DNA from: CAVPJW01 sp963705525
Lineage (GTDB): Bacteria > Acidobacteriota > Vicinamibacteria > Vicinamibacterales > CAVPJW01
DNA length: 64,000 nucleotides
Assembly (NCBI GenBank): GCA_963705525.1
Contig: CAVPJW010000007.1
Span: 310,001 to 374,000, forward strand
Direction: 5' to 3'
Part shown: positions 8,590-16,384 of the stretch, piece by piece
Layout of the letters: every line of letters starts with the position of its first letter
How positions within the stretch are numbered: position 1 is the first letter of the stretch
Program-made: the position numbers and the translations under genes
Notes under the pieces: generated by a model
Seen by the model: only the letters and a program-made list of their open reading frames with translations
The model's database searches: none
What the model was told of the DNA's origin: nothing

Positions 8590-8828
8590 GGCGGGTCACG
8601 ATCTACTCCCGGCCCGGCTGTCACCTCTGCGACCAGATGAAATCAGTCGTGGCGAGCGTCTCCGCGCGCATGCCGCTGGCGATTGAGGAAATCGACATCA
8701 GCCGCGACGCCCTGCTTGAACAGCGCTACGGCGAACAGATCCCCGTCCTGCTGATCGACGGAAAGATCGCGGCGAAATATCGGATCTCAGAGGAAGAATT
8801 CGAGCGCGTGCTTGTCGGGCGCGGTTGA
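8586..8828 (+). CDS. Glutaredoxin-like thiol protein
   Basis: A small thioredoxin-fold protein of 80 residues that starts at a GTG overlapping the pyrF stop. The redox motif CHLC lies near residue 12, after the first beta strand (VTIYSRPG), and IPVLLIDGK contains the cis-proline that closes the active site. It resembles the short glutaredoxin/DUF836 group. Its place at the end of the pyrK-pyrD-pyrF operon is unusual; a role in keeping the PyrK or PyrD thiols reduced is only a guess. Confidence 0.8.
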   Translation: MRRVTIYSRPGCHLCDQMKSVVASVSARMPLAIEEIDISRDALLEQRYGEQIPVLLIDGKIAAKYRISEEEFERVLVGRG

Positions 8829-8850
8829 AGAGCGTCGCCGGATGGATGCG

Positions 8851-8889
8851 AACCGAGAGTCCGTGGCCGGACGCCACGGACTTTCGGTT
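8851..8889. terminator. Long hairpin between convergent genes
   Basis: A 17-bp stem (AACCGAGAGTCCGTGGC against GCCACGGACTTTCGGTT, one G-T position) with a 5-nt loop sits between the ends of the glutaredoxin and pal genes. It can serve both strands. No long T-tract follows on either side. Confidence 0.7.
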
Positions 8890-8896
8890 CAAAGAA

Positions 8897-9466
8897 CTAC
8901 TTGCCTGTGATGATGAAGTGCCCTCGCCGGTTCTGTGACCAGCAGCTCTCGTTCTCTTCGTTGCAGAACGGCTGCTCCTTGCCCTTGCTCACGGCGGTCA
9001 CACGGTCGCCCGAGACGCCCAGGCTCACCAGATAGTCGCGCACGGCGCTCGCCCGGCGTTCACCGAGGCCCAGATTGTACTCGGAGCTGCCTCGCGAGTC
9101 GCAGTGCCCTTCGAGGGTGACCTTGGTCGTCGACCACCGCTTCATCCAGTCCGCGTCTTTCTGCAGCGAAACTCGCGCATCATCGCGAATGACGGACTCG
9201 TCGAGGTCGAAGAAGACGTCCGACAGCGGCCGCTCGGAGTTCAGCTGATCGAGGGTCTTCCGGTTGAAGAGTTCCTCTTCGCTCAACGATCCGGGCGGTG
9301 CGGGCGGTGTCGGCGGCGGTGGCGGTGGCGCCGGTGGCGGCGCCGGTGTGGTCGCAGGCGGTGGTGGCGGCGGAGCCGCGACGGGAGCCTTCTTGCCACA
9401 GCCCGACAACACGGCGACCAGGACTGAGAGGCTCACGAGGCACACGAATCGTCGAGCAGCGTTCAT
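8897..9466 (-). CDS. pal: Peptidoglycan-associated lipoprotein, OmpA family
   Basis: Pal tethers the outer membrane to peptidoglycan. The 189-residue precursor has a signal sequence ending in the lipobox LSGC (acylated Cys 23). A proline/alanine-rich linker follows, then a C-terminal OmpA domain with VTLEGHCDSRGSSEYN and NLGLGERRA, which supply the diaminopimelate-binding Asp and Arg. A Cys pair near the end (FCNEENESCW) is typical of related Pal proteins. No tol genes are nearby. GGAGAGG precedes the ATG and a good sigma-70-like promoter lies upstream. Confidence 0.9.
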   Translation of the reverse strand: MNAARRFVCLVSLSVLVAVLSGCGKKAPVAAPPPPPPATTPAPPPAPPPPPPTPPAPPGSLSEEELFNRKTLDQLNSERPLSDVFFDLDESVIRDDARVSLQKDADWMKRWSTTKVTLEGHCDSRGSSEYNLGLGERRASAVRDYLVSLGVSGDRVTAVSKGKEQPFCNEENESCWSQNRRGHFIITGK

Positions 9467-9511
9467 CTACACCTCTCCTGGATCGATTGAACGAACAGTG
9501 GGAACGGCGCA

Positions 9512-9540
9512 AGCTTACGTGTTTGAAGGACTTCTGTCAA
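9512..9540 (-). promoter_or_regulatory. Sigma-70-like promoter of pal
   Basis: On minus, a perfect TTGACA (9540-9535) is followed after 17 bases by TAAGCT (9517-9512). The predicted start is about 40 bases upstream of the pal ATG. Confidence 0.6.
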
Positions 9541-9717
9541 TTCCATGTTGAGCATTCCCGGTGCCGATCGAAGGCCCTCACCCATCGACGAAGCTGCGTG
9601 GTGAATGCGTCGCACCTCCCTTTTCGACCGAAACGGATCAGAACTGCAGAGCGGACGTCCGGAAGTTCCGTCGATCCGACGGAGAACGAGCCGGCGAGGT
9701 GAACATTCGATCGCGGA

Positions 9718-10551
9718 TCAGGCGGGTCGGAGGAACAGGACGTCGTTGAGGCTGCCGGTGCGGTAGCCGGCGAGGTCGAGGCTGACGAATTTGAAGCCGA
9801 GTCCCTTGAGTTCCCGCACGATCGTGGCAGACACGTCCGGATCAAGGGCGCGTGTCATCTCGTCCCGGGCAATCTCGAGCCGGGCCACCTCGCCGTGATG
9901 GCGCACCCGACAGACGCGGAACCCAAGATCCCGGAGGACTCCCTCGGCGCGCTCGATGGTGCGCAGTTTTTCGTCGGTGACTTCCTCGCCGTACGGGATG
10001 CGCGACGACAGACACGCCGACGCGGGTTCGTCCCAGACGGGCAGACCCGCGGCGCGCGAGAGTTCGCGAATTTCTCCCTTGGTCAGATCCGCGTCGTCGA
10101 GCGGACTCCGCACCTGGAACTCGCGGGCCGCCTGACGACCCGGACGATAGTCGCCGCGGTCGTCGGCGTTGTTGCCGTCCACGATTGTGTCGAGGCCGCG
10201 AAGCCGTGCGATCTCAGAAAGTCGCGTATAGAGCTCGTGCTTGCAGTAATAGCAGCGATTCGAAGGATTGGCGCGGTACTCGGGACGCGCCATCTCGTCG
10301 GTGTGAATAATCTCGTGACGGAAACTGAATTGCCTGGCGAGGTTGACGGCCATCTCCCGATGGCGACGCGGATAGCTGGCACTGTCGGCGGTCACGGCCA
10401 GCGCGTTCGACCCCAGAACCTGATGGGCGATGTAGGCCAGATAGGCGCTATCGACCCCCCCACTGAACGCCACGATCACCGAATCCATCCCGGCGATCGC
10501 GGACCGTAGTGTCTTTTCCTTTTCGATCAACGCTTCGTCTACTCTTCCCAA
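9718..10551 (-). CDS. larE: ATP-dependent sacrificial sulfur transferase LarE
   Basis: LarE adenylates and thiolates a pyridinium dicarboxylate nucleotide during synthesis of the nickel-pincer cofactor of lactate racemase, in some species using up its own cysteine as sulfur donor. The 277-residue protein has the PP-loop SGGVDSAYL near residue 31 and the SACLSSRIPYGE stretch that holds the candidate donor Cys. A CYYCKHELY motif adds further cysteines. No larA, larB or larC is visible here; the upstream partner is a LysW-like carrier overlapping by 13 bases. Confidence 0.88.
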   Translation of the reverse strand: MGRVDEALIEKEKTLRSAIAGMDSVIVAFSGGVDSAYLAYIAHQVLGSNALAVTADSASYPRRHREMAVNLARQFSFRHEIIHTDEMARPEYRANPSNRCYYCKHELYTRLSEIARLRGLDTIVDGNNADDRGDYRPGRQAAREFQVRSPLDDADLTKGEIRELSRAAGLPVWDEPASACLSSRIPYGEEVTDEKLRTIERAEGVLRDLGFRVCRVRHHGEVARLEIARDEMTRALDPDVSATIVRELKGLGFKFVSLDLAGYRTGSLNDVLFLRPA

Positions 10552-10760
10552 TCCTCGTCCTCTTCTTCATCCTCGTCGTCGTCCAGATCCTCGTCGTCTT
10601 CGTCGTCGTCGTCTGATTCGGGAGCCAGGTCGAGCGTCACCGGCGAGAGGCTGGTCACTTCAAGGTTCGAGCCGCATTCGGGGCAGCTCAACAAATCCCC
10701 TTTGTCGACATCGTACTCATCGACTTCGATTTCGTTGTCGCACTCGGGACAGGTCGCCAT
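10539..10760 (-). CDS. LysW-like zinc-ribbon carrier protein
   Basis: This 73-residue protein has two CPEC knuckles (TCPECDNEIEV and SCPECGSNLEV) forming a zinc ribbon, then a very acidic Asp/Glu tail ending EDEDWEE. This layout and the Glu-Trp tail resemble LysW, the amino-group carrier of lysine/arginine synthesis, whose tail normally ends EDWGE. ATG 10760 is chosen because GGGAGGAG precedes it; the longer frame upstream is not conserved-looking. It overlaps larE by 13 bases, so the two are coupled. Whether it is a true aminoadipate carrier or serves LarE is unknown. Confidence 0.72.
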   Translation of the reverse strand: MATCPECDNEIEVDEYDVDKGDLLSCPECGSNLEVTSLSPVTLDLAPESDDDDEDDEDLDDDEDEEEDEDWEE

Positions 10761-10873
10761 GGGCGCTCCTCCCGGCCGGGCGGTTTCCCGCGATCCGTCC
10801 CACCCCGCCGCACAATCTTCCGCGTGCCGAGCCGAATCGTCCGTCATACACACGATCGCGCTCGACGCCGAGA

Positions 10874-10903
10874 ATTATATCGACAACCAAAGAAAATCTG
10901 CAA
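10874..10903 (-). promoter_or_regulatory. Promoter of the LysW-like/larE operon
   Basis: On minus, TTGCAG (10903-10898) and a perfect TATAAT (10879-10874) are separated by 18 bases. The leader to the ATG at 10760 would be about 107 bases. Confidence 0.5.
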
Positions 10904-10947
10904 CGCAAGGAACCTATAGGTCCCGACCTTTGATAGAGTTACGGAAT

Positions 10948-11664
10948 ATGGCCGAAACGGCCACGACGAAGACTGTGGTCGTCGCCGACGACACGGCGTT
11001 CGTCCGTGATCGCTTCAAGGCCGCCCTCGAAGCCGCCGGGCACAGGGCCATCACCGTCAGGACCATGGCCGAGCTGCTCGGACAGATTCGGACGGCGGCC
11101 GGAAGCATCGACCTCCTCATAGTCGACCTGCGTCTGCCCCACGCCGCGGGCGTCGATCTCATTCGCACCATCCGGAAGGTCGACGAGGGCCGTTTCCCCG
11201 TGCTCGTGTTCAGCGGAACCATCGGCAGCGCCACCGAGGTCCGCGAGCTGGCGGCGCTCGGCGTGGCGGGATACATCAACGAGTACAGCGCCGCGCAGAA
11301 CATCGTCCCCGCACTCGCTCCGCATCTTTTTCCACACAGCTTCAACCGCAGATTGGGTCCTCGCGTCGCTCTTGGCATCCCCGTCTCTTACCGGTACGGC
11401 AACACCGTCGCCGCAGCCGTGACGCTCAATCTCGGTCGCGGCGGTCTGGCCATCCGAACCACCAACCCTCTCGATCAAGCGACCACGGTGCACGTGAGGT
11501 TCCGCCTGCCGGGAACCCGTACCGACGTCGAAGCCGATGCTCGCATCGCCTGGACCGACCGCCGGGTCGGCATGGGCCTGCAGTTCGAAAAGGTGGGTCC
11601 GTCGGAACAAGCGGCCATCGAGCAGTTCGTCGAGCTGCACTTCTTCACCAATCGCAAGGCGTAA
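10948..11664 (+). CDS. Receiver-PilZ two-domain regulator
   Basis: The 238-residue protein joins a CheY-like receiver (about residues 10-125) to a PilZ domain (about 135-230). The receiver keeps the acidic pair (VADDT), the phospho-acceptor Asp in LIVDLRLPH and the Ser/Thr in VFSGT, but the usual Lys after beta-5 is replaced (GYINEYS). PilZ normally binds c-di-GMP through RxxxR and [D/N]xSxxG; here RLGPR is present but the second motif is NLGRGG, with Gly for Ser. It may link phosphorylation to c-di-GMP, or be a degenerate scaffold. ATG 10948 begins the conserved part. Confidence 0.8.
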   Translation: MAETATTKTVVVADDTAFVRDRFKAALEAAGHRAITVRTMAELLGQIRTAAGSIDLLIVDLRLPHAAGVDLIRTIRKVDEGRFPVLVFSGTIGSATEVRELAALGVAGYINEYSAAQNIVPALAPHLFPHSFNRRLGPRVALGIPVSYRYGNTVAAAVTLNLGRGGLAIRTTNPLDQATTVHVRFRLPGTRTDVEADARIAWTDRRVGMGLQFEKVGPSEQAAIEQFVELHFFTNRKA

Positions 11665-11683
11665 GGGTGGACCGACCCGGAAT

Positions 11684-11713
11684 TTGACACTTCCGCCTAC
11701 CGGTCCGTACAGT
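11684..11713 (+). promoter_or_regulatory. Promoter of the CorC-type gene
   Basis: A perfect TTGACA (11684-11689) is followed after 18 bases by TACAGT (11708-11713). GGAGG lies at 11721-11725, just before the ATG at 11731, so the 5' leader would be only about 10 bases. Confidence 0.5.
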
Positions 11714-11730
11714 CACGACCGGAGGTCGGA

Positions 11731-13053
11731 ATGGAAGTGACCGCCCTGTCGGTGCTCATCCGGGTTGCGGGCGTACTCGCCCTCGTCTTTGCGAACGGGT
11801 TTTTCGTCGCCGCGGAATTCTCGCTTGTCACGGTTCGCAAGACGAGGATCGATCAGCTCATCGCGGAGGGCAACCGCCTGGCGCCATCCGTCAGGCGTGC
11901 GCTGAGCGATCCGGACAGTTACATCGCCGCGACCCAGCTCGGCATCACGATGGCCAGTCTCGGGCTCGGCTGGATCGGCGAGCCGGCTCTGGCGCATATG
12001 ATCGAGCCGTTCTTCACCTTCATGCCGCAGTGGATGACCACGGCGACGGCTCACTCGGTCGCGGTCGCCATCGCCTTCGCCATCATCACCGCCCTCCACA
12101 TCGTCCTGGGCGAGCTGGCCCCGAAAACCGTGGCGCTTCAGTACGCGGAAGTCACGTCGCTCTACGTGGCCAAACCGACCGAGCTGTTCATGCGGATCTT
12201 CTGGCCGTTCATTTCCTTCCTGAACAGGATGGGCCGAGGCGTCGTGACGTTGTTTGGGCTGAGGCCGCCGAGCGGCCACTCGCTCGTGCATTCCGAAGAA
12301 GAGCTCAAGATGCTGGTGACGGCCAGCCAGGAAGCCGGCGTTCTCGAAGAGACCGAAGAGCAGATGCTGCACCGCGTGTTCGACTTCGCGGATCTGACGG
12401 CAGGCCAGGTGATGGTGCCGCGCACCGAGCTCGTCGCAATCCCCTCGAGCGCCCTGCTCGCGCAGGCCATCGAAACCATTTCGCGGAGCCCGCACACGCA
12501 GCTGCCCGTCTTCACCGGCGATCTCGATCACATCGCCGGCATGGTTCACCTGAAAGATCTCTTTCGTGTCGTCGCGGCGCCTCCGCCCGACTTTGAGCTG
12601 TCGTCGATCGTCCACGACGTGCTGACGGTGCCGGAGACCATGACGGCAGATTCGCTGCTCCGCGAGATGCGCAGGCGTCGTACACATCACGCGATCGTCA
12701 TCGACGAGTACGGTGGAACGGCGGGCCTTGTGACGTTCCAGGACCTGATGGAACGAATCGTTGGTGAGGTGTCAGGCGAGTTCAGCAAGGCAGTGAACCG
12801 CATCGTCCTGTTGCCGGACGGTTCGGCCGTCCTCGACGGGCTCGTGCTCGTGACCGATGTCAACGAGCGATTCGGCCTTCATATCGACGAGGAAACCTAC
12901 AACACGCTGGGCGGGTACGTGCTGGGCCGTCTCGGCCGTCCGCCCCGAATCGGCGACACGATCGAGATCGAAGGCAGGACGCTTAAAGTGGAATCGCTCG
13001 ACGGCATGCGTGTCGCGAGCGTGACACTCATGCGGGAGGGTCGGAGAAACTGA
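11731..13053 (+). CDS. CNNM/CorC-type membrane protein (DUF21, CBS pair, CorC_HlyC)
   Basis: The 440-residue protein has an N-terminal DUF21 domain with about four membrane segments (starting VLALVFANGFFVAAEFSLV), then two CBS domains (about 205-330, beginning MVPRTELVAI) and a C-terminal CorC_HlyC transporter-associated domain (about 345-435). Family members are often called hemolysins, but the better supported role is magnesium or cobalt handling. It is a single gene with its own promoter and ends three bases from the convergent ATPase gene. Confidence 0.9.
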   Translation: MEVTALSVLIRVAGVLALVFANGFFVAAEFSLVTVRKTRIDQLIAEGNRLAPSVRRALSDPDSYIAATQLGITMASLGLGWIGEPALAHMIEPFFTFMPQWMTTATAHSVAVAIAFAIITALHIVLGELAPKTVALQYAEVTSLYVAKPTELFMRIFWPFISFLNRMGRGVVTLFGLRPPSGHSLVHSEEELKMLVTASQEAGVLEETEEQMLHRVFDFADLTAGQVMVPRTELVAIPSSALLAQAIETISRSPHTQLPVFTGDLDHIAGMVHLKDLFRVVAAPPPDFELSSIVHDVLTVPETMTADSLLREMRRRRTHHAIVIDEYGGTAGLVTFQDLMERIVGEVSGEFSKAVNRIVLLPDGSAVLDGLVLVTDVNERFGLHIDEETYNTLGGYVLGRLGRPPRIGDTIEIEGRTLKVESLDGMRVASVTLMREGRRN

Positions 13054-13056
13054 AGG

Positions 13057-15204
13057 TCAGGTCGATCGCAGCAGCCGCAGGCCGTTGGCGATGACGATGA
13101 GCGACGCTCCGGTGTCTGCCAGAATCGCCATCCACAGCGTCGCGATTCCGGCGACCGCCAGCACGAGACAGGCGGCCTTCAACCCGAGTGACACGCCGAT
13201 ATTCGCCTTGATGTTGCGGAGCGTGGCCCGGCTCAGGCGAACGGTGAAGGGAATCTTGAGCAGCTCGTCGGCCATCAGCGCGACATCCGCCGTCTCGAGC
13301 GCCACATCGCTTCCCGCAACGGCCATGGCGATGCCGACATCGGCGGCGGCGAGTGCGGGCGCGTCATTGATCCCATCGCCCACCATCGCGACGATGCCAT
13401 AGGCGCGCTGGAGCTCGCGCACGGCATTGACCTTATCCTCGGGAAGCAGTTCAGCGCGCACGTCGTCAATACCGAGCTGATGAGCGGTCGCGCAAGCCGT
13501 GGCGTGGTTGTCGCCAGTGAGCAGCACGATGCGACGGACGCCGTGCTGCCTCAGGAGGTCCATGGCATCGCGGCCGGCGTCCCGCACGCGATCGGCAACA
13601 GAAAGAATCCCGATGGCCCGCCCTGAGCGCGCCACAAGGACCGACGTCAGTCCGGCCTCGGCGAGCGAGTCGAGCCGCTCGTGGATTTCCGGCGTGCACA
13701 GTCCACGCTCTTCGAAAAGGCGATGATTGCCGACGAGCACGGACTGTGGACCGATGCGGGCCTCGGCTCCGCGGCCTTCGAGCGCCGTGAACGATTCCGC
13801 CGCGTCGGGCGGAAGCCCCTGCTCGACTGCATGGCGCAGGATGGCCCGCCCAATTGGATGTTCCGATCGCGACTCGACGCTGGCCGCAGCGCGCAGCACG
13901 TCGCGGCTCGAGGCCTCGCCCAGCGGCACGACGTTCACGACGTGCGGCGCGCCAGCCGTCAGGGTGCCGGTCTTGTCGAAGGCCACACATCGCACGCGAC
14001 CGGCGTTCTCGAGATGAATGCCGCCCTTGATCAAAACACCCTGCCGCGCCGCGGCCGCCAGGGCCGAGACGATCGAAACCGGCGTCGAAATCACCAACGC
14101 GCACGGGCACGAGATCACCAGCAGAACGAGAGCCCGGTAGAACCACTGATGGAACGGCTGGCCGAAAAGAGCGGGAGGAACGATCGCGACCAGCATGGCG
14201 CCTGCAATCACGACGGGCGTGTAGTAACGGGCAAAGCGCTCGACGAAGGCCTGGGCGGGCGCGCGCTGAGCTTGCGCCGTCTCGACAAGGTGGATAATGC
14301 GCGCGAGCGTGGAGTCGCCCTGCAACCGTGTCACGCGAACGTCGAGCGCGCCGCGACCGTTGATCGTGCCGCCAAAGACACCGTCGCCAGGCTCCTTGTC
14401 AACAGGCAGCGACTCCCCGGTGATCGGCGCCTGATTGACCGGGCTCCGGCCTGCCAGGACGACGCCGTCGAGAGGAATCTTGTCGCCTGGTCCGACGAGG
14501 ATCGTCTCGCCGACACACACCTCACCGAGTGGAACCAGTGCCTCGCCATCCTGCCTCCGGACCCTCGCCATCGCCGGCGCAAGATCCATCAGTCCGCGAA
14601 TCGCACGCCGGGCCCGATCGAGGCTCCGCGTCTCGAGCATCTGCGCCACGGCAAAGAGGAAAACGACCGTGGCCGCTTCCGACCATTCGCCGATCGCGAT
14701 CGCGCCAACGACCGCGAGCGTCATCAGCACATTGATATCGAGCGACAGCGTCCGGGCGGCCGACCAGGCTCGCCGCACGCTGAAGGTTCCACCTGTCCCG
14801 ATCGCCACGGCAAACGCGAGTGTCGCCGCGAGCCAGGGACCTCCGGCCAACTGAATGATGATGCCCGCGGCCAGGGAACAACCGGATACCACCAGGAGTG
14901 TCTGCCGCAACGGTATGGACGCGCGACGGTCCACGGGCTCTTCGTGCTCGAGCCACGCTCGCATGCCAGTCCGGGCGACTTCCTCGACAATCGCCGAAGT
15001 CGAGAGCCGTGCCGCGTCATGCGTCACGCGCAAGCGCTGCCCCATCAGATCCGCCGCAATCGATTCCACACCCTGCAAGGCATTCAGGTGGCGCTCGAGG
15101 ATCACGACCTCTTCGCGGCAATCCATGCCATCGATCCTGAAGACCGACTCGGCGTGGATCTCGCACACCTGACAGGTTGTGAGCGTCGGCCTGGAGTCGG
15201 ACAT
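13057..15204 (-). CDS. Zn/Cd/Pb-exporting P1B-type ATPase
   Basis: This 715-residue pump should export divalent soft metals. An N-terminal CQVC pair (11-14) precedes a heavy-metal-associated domain with GMDCREE (26-32), the GMDCxxE form typical of Zn/Cd pumps. The membrane CPC motif is at 366-368, the actuator TGES at 262-265, and the phosphorylated Asp is in DKTGTLT (410-416). The SEHPIGRA histidine-proline motif and the TGDN and VGDGINDAPAL hinge motifs are also present. It is translated directly after the ArsR-type regulator (TAATG overlap). Copper is less likely given the GMDCxxE type. Confidence 0.92.
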   Translation of the reverse strand: MSDSRPTLTTCQVCEIHAESVFRIDGMDCREEVVILERHLNALQGVESIAADLMGQRLRVTHDAARLSTSAIVEEVARTGMRAWLEHEEPVDRRASIPLRQTLLVVSGCSLAAGIIIQLAGGPWLAATLAFAVAIGTGGTFSVRRAWSAARTLSLDINVLMTLAVVGAIAIGEWSEAATVVFLFAVAQMLETRSLDRARRAIRGLMDLAPAMARVRRQDGEALVPLGEVCVGETILVGPGDKIPLDGVVLAGRSPVNQAPITGESLPVDKEPGDGVFGGTINGRGALDVRVTRLQGDSTLARIIHLVETAQAQRAPAQAFVERFARYYTPVVIAGAMLVAIVPPALFGQPFHQWFYRALVLLVISCPCALVISTPVSIVSALAAAARQGVLIKGGIHLENAGRVRCVAFDKTGTLTAGAPHVVNVVPLGEASSRDVLRAAASVESRSEHPIGRAILRHAVEQGLPPDAAESFTALEGRGAEARIGPQSVLVGNHRLFEERGLCTPEIHERLDSLAEAGLTSVLVARSGRAIGILSVADRVRDAGRDAMDLLRQHGVRRIVLLTGDNHATACATAHQLGIDDVRAELLPEDKVNAVRELQRAYGIVAMVGDGINDAPALAAADVGIAMAVAGSDVALETADVALMADELLKIPFTVRLSRATLRNIKANIGVSLGLKAACLVLAVAGIATLWMAILADTGASLIVIANGLRLLRST

Positions 15205-15599
15205 TACCGCTCTCCCGGCCGGGCGTTTTCCTGGACGTGACGCATGCCTTCGTTGAAGAGGTGGACGATGTGATCGTCGTCCAGGGCGTAGAAGACCATC
15301 CGTCCATCGCGCCGCGCCCGGACGAGCCGCATGCTGCGCAACAGCCGGAGCTGGTGTGACACCGCGGACTCACTCATCCCAACCAGGCCGGCCAGATCGC
15401 AGACGCAGAGCTCGGCTCGCGCCAGGACATCGAGAATTCGAACGCGTGTGGGATCGCCAAGGACCTTGAAGGTCTCGGCCAGCAACTGCGCCGTTCCGCC
15501 CGGAACGAGAGACTCGCGGAGTGCCCGAGCCTTGGCAGCTTCGAGATGGAACAGCTCACACTCGACGGCGTCGGACGCGGGCGCGTGGGCGTGGGCCAT
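15204..15599 (-). CDS. ArsR/SmtB-family metal-sensing repressor
   Basis: A winged-helix repressor of 131 residues. The DNA-recognition helix is MSESAVSHQLRLLR. The C-x-C pair in AELCVCDL (Cys 65 and 67) is at the alpha-3 metal site, and DDDHIVHLFNEGMRH can supply an alpha-5 zinc site. An N-terminal His-rich AHAHAP may add ligands, as in ZiaR/CadC types. It precedes the ATPase with a 1-base overlap and has a perfect operator palindrome over its promoter. It should release DNA on Zn, Cd or Pb and switch on both genes. Confidence 0.9.
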   Translation of the reverse strand: MAHAHAPASDAVECELFHLEAAKARALRESLVPGGTAQLLAETFKVLGDPTRVRILDVLARAELCVCDLAGLVGMSESAVSHQLRLLRSMRLVRARRDGRMVFYALDDDHIVHLFNEGMRHVQENARPGER

Positions 15600-15626
15600 A
15601 AGGCGTCAATCCTCAGCTAATTATGA

Positions 15627-15650
15627 ATATATGAACAATTGTTCATATAT
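15627..15650. promoter_or_regulatory. ArsR/SmtB operator palindrome
   Basis: A perfect 24-bp inverted repeat centred between 15638 and 15639 contains the core TATGAACAATTGTTCATA. This matches the known SmtB/ZiaR/CadC operator pattern (ATATGAA spaced from TTCATAT). It lies 28 bases upstream of the repressor ATG and overlaps AT-rich -10-like sequence, so the operon is almost certainly autoregulated. Confidence 0.85.
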
Positions 15651-15727
15651 ATTGTAGGCCCGGGAGCAAGCCCTGTCAATTCAACCCAGGCCGTGGGGTG
15701 AGGCTTGATGGAAGAATCTTTAAGGAG

Positions 15728-16195
15728 TCACAAGGTCCGGACGGCGGCTTCAAGGCGCTCGTAATCCGGCTCGTTCCGAGCGTCTTCGAGGACCTCCCGA
15801 TGCCGGATACGGCCGGCCCGGTCGATTAGGAAAACCGCCCGTTTGGCCAGCCCCTTCAGGCCGATCATGTCCTCGCAGAACACGCCGTACTTCTCGATGA
15901 CGGCCTTGTTGAAGTCGCTGAGAAGCGCGAACGTGATCCCCTGCTCCCGGCTGTACGCCTTCAGGGCCCACGGCGAGTCCACGCTGATCCCGTAGACCGT
16001 GGTGCCGGCCGCTCCAAACGTCGACAGCCGGTCTCGAAAGGTGCAGAGCTCGCTCGTGCACGTCGAACTGAATGCCGCCGGAAAGAATGCCAAAACCACG
16101 TGGTCGCTGCCAAAATGACCACTCAGCGTGACGGGCTGCCAGTCCTGGTTGGGGAGTGTGAAGTCCGGAGCGGCCGTTCCGACGTCTAGATACAT
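15728..16195 (-). CDS. Peroxiredoxin (AhpE/BCP-like)
   Basis: This thioredoxin-fold peroxidase of 155 residues reduces peroxides. The peroxidatic Cys is in FSSTCTSELC, a slightly altered form of the usual PxxxT/SxxC motif (AAFSSTC). The second Cys five residues later could be a resolving cysteine. The closing LIDRAGRIRHRE strand is typical. It is a lone gene, divergent from the ABC exporter cluster. The electron donor cannot be told from the sequence. Confidence 0.88.
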   Translation of the reverse strand: MYLDVGTAAPDFTLPNQDWQPVTLSGHFGSDHVVLAFFPAAFSSTCTSELCTFRDRLSTFGAAGTTVYGISVDSPWALKAYSREQGITFALLSDFNKAVIEKYGVFCEDMIGLKGLAKRAVFLIDRAGRIRHREVLEDARNEPDYERLEAAVRTL

Positions 16196-16384
16196 GTTCT
16201 GGTCCTGGGTGCCCCTTGCTCTTGGCGTAGGGGTTCGACTAGGATCGAAGGTTGCCGCCGATAATCGGCGCGTTTTCTGTAGCTTACATCTCTCACTCGC
16301 CTTGCGACGGGCATCCCCTTCCGCCGGGCCACCAGATTCGGGACGCGAGTTCCAGGTGGCCAGCTTTTCTCACGGAGTCCCACT

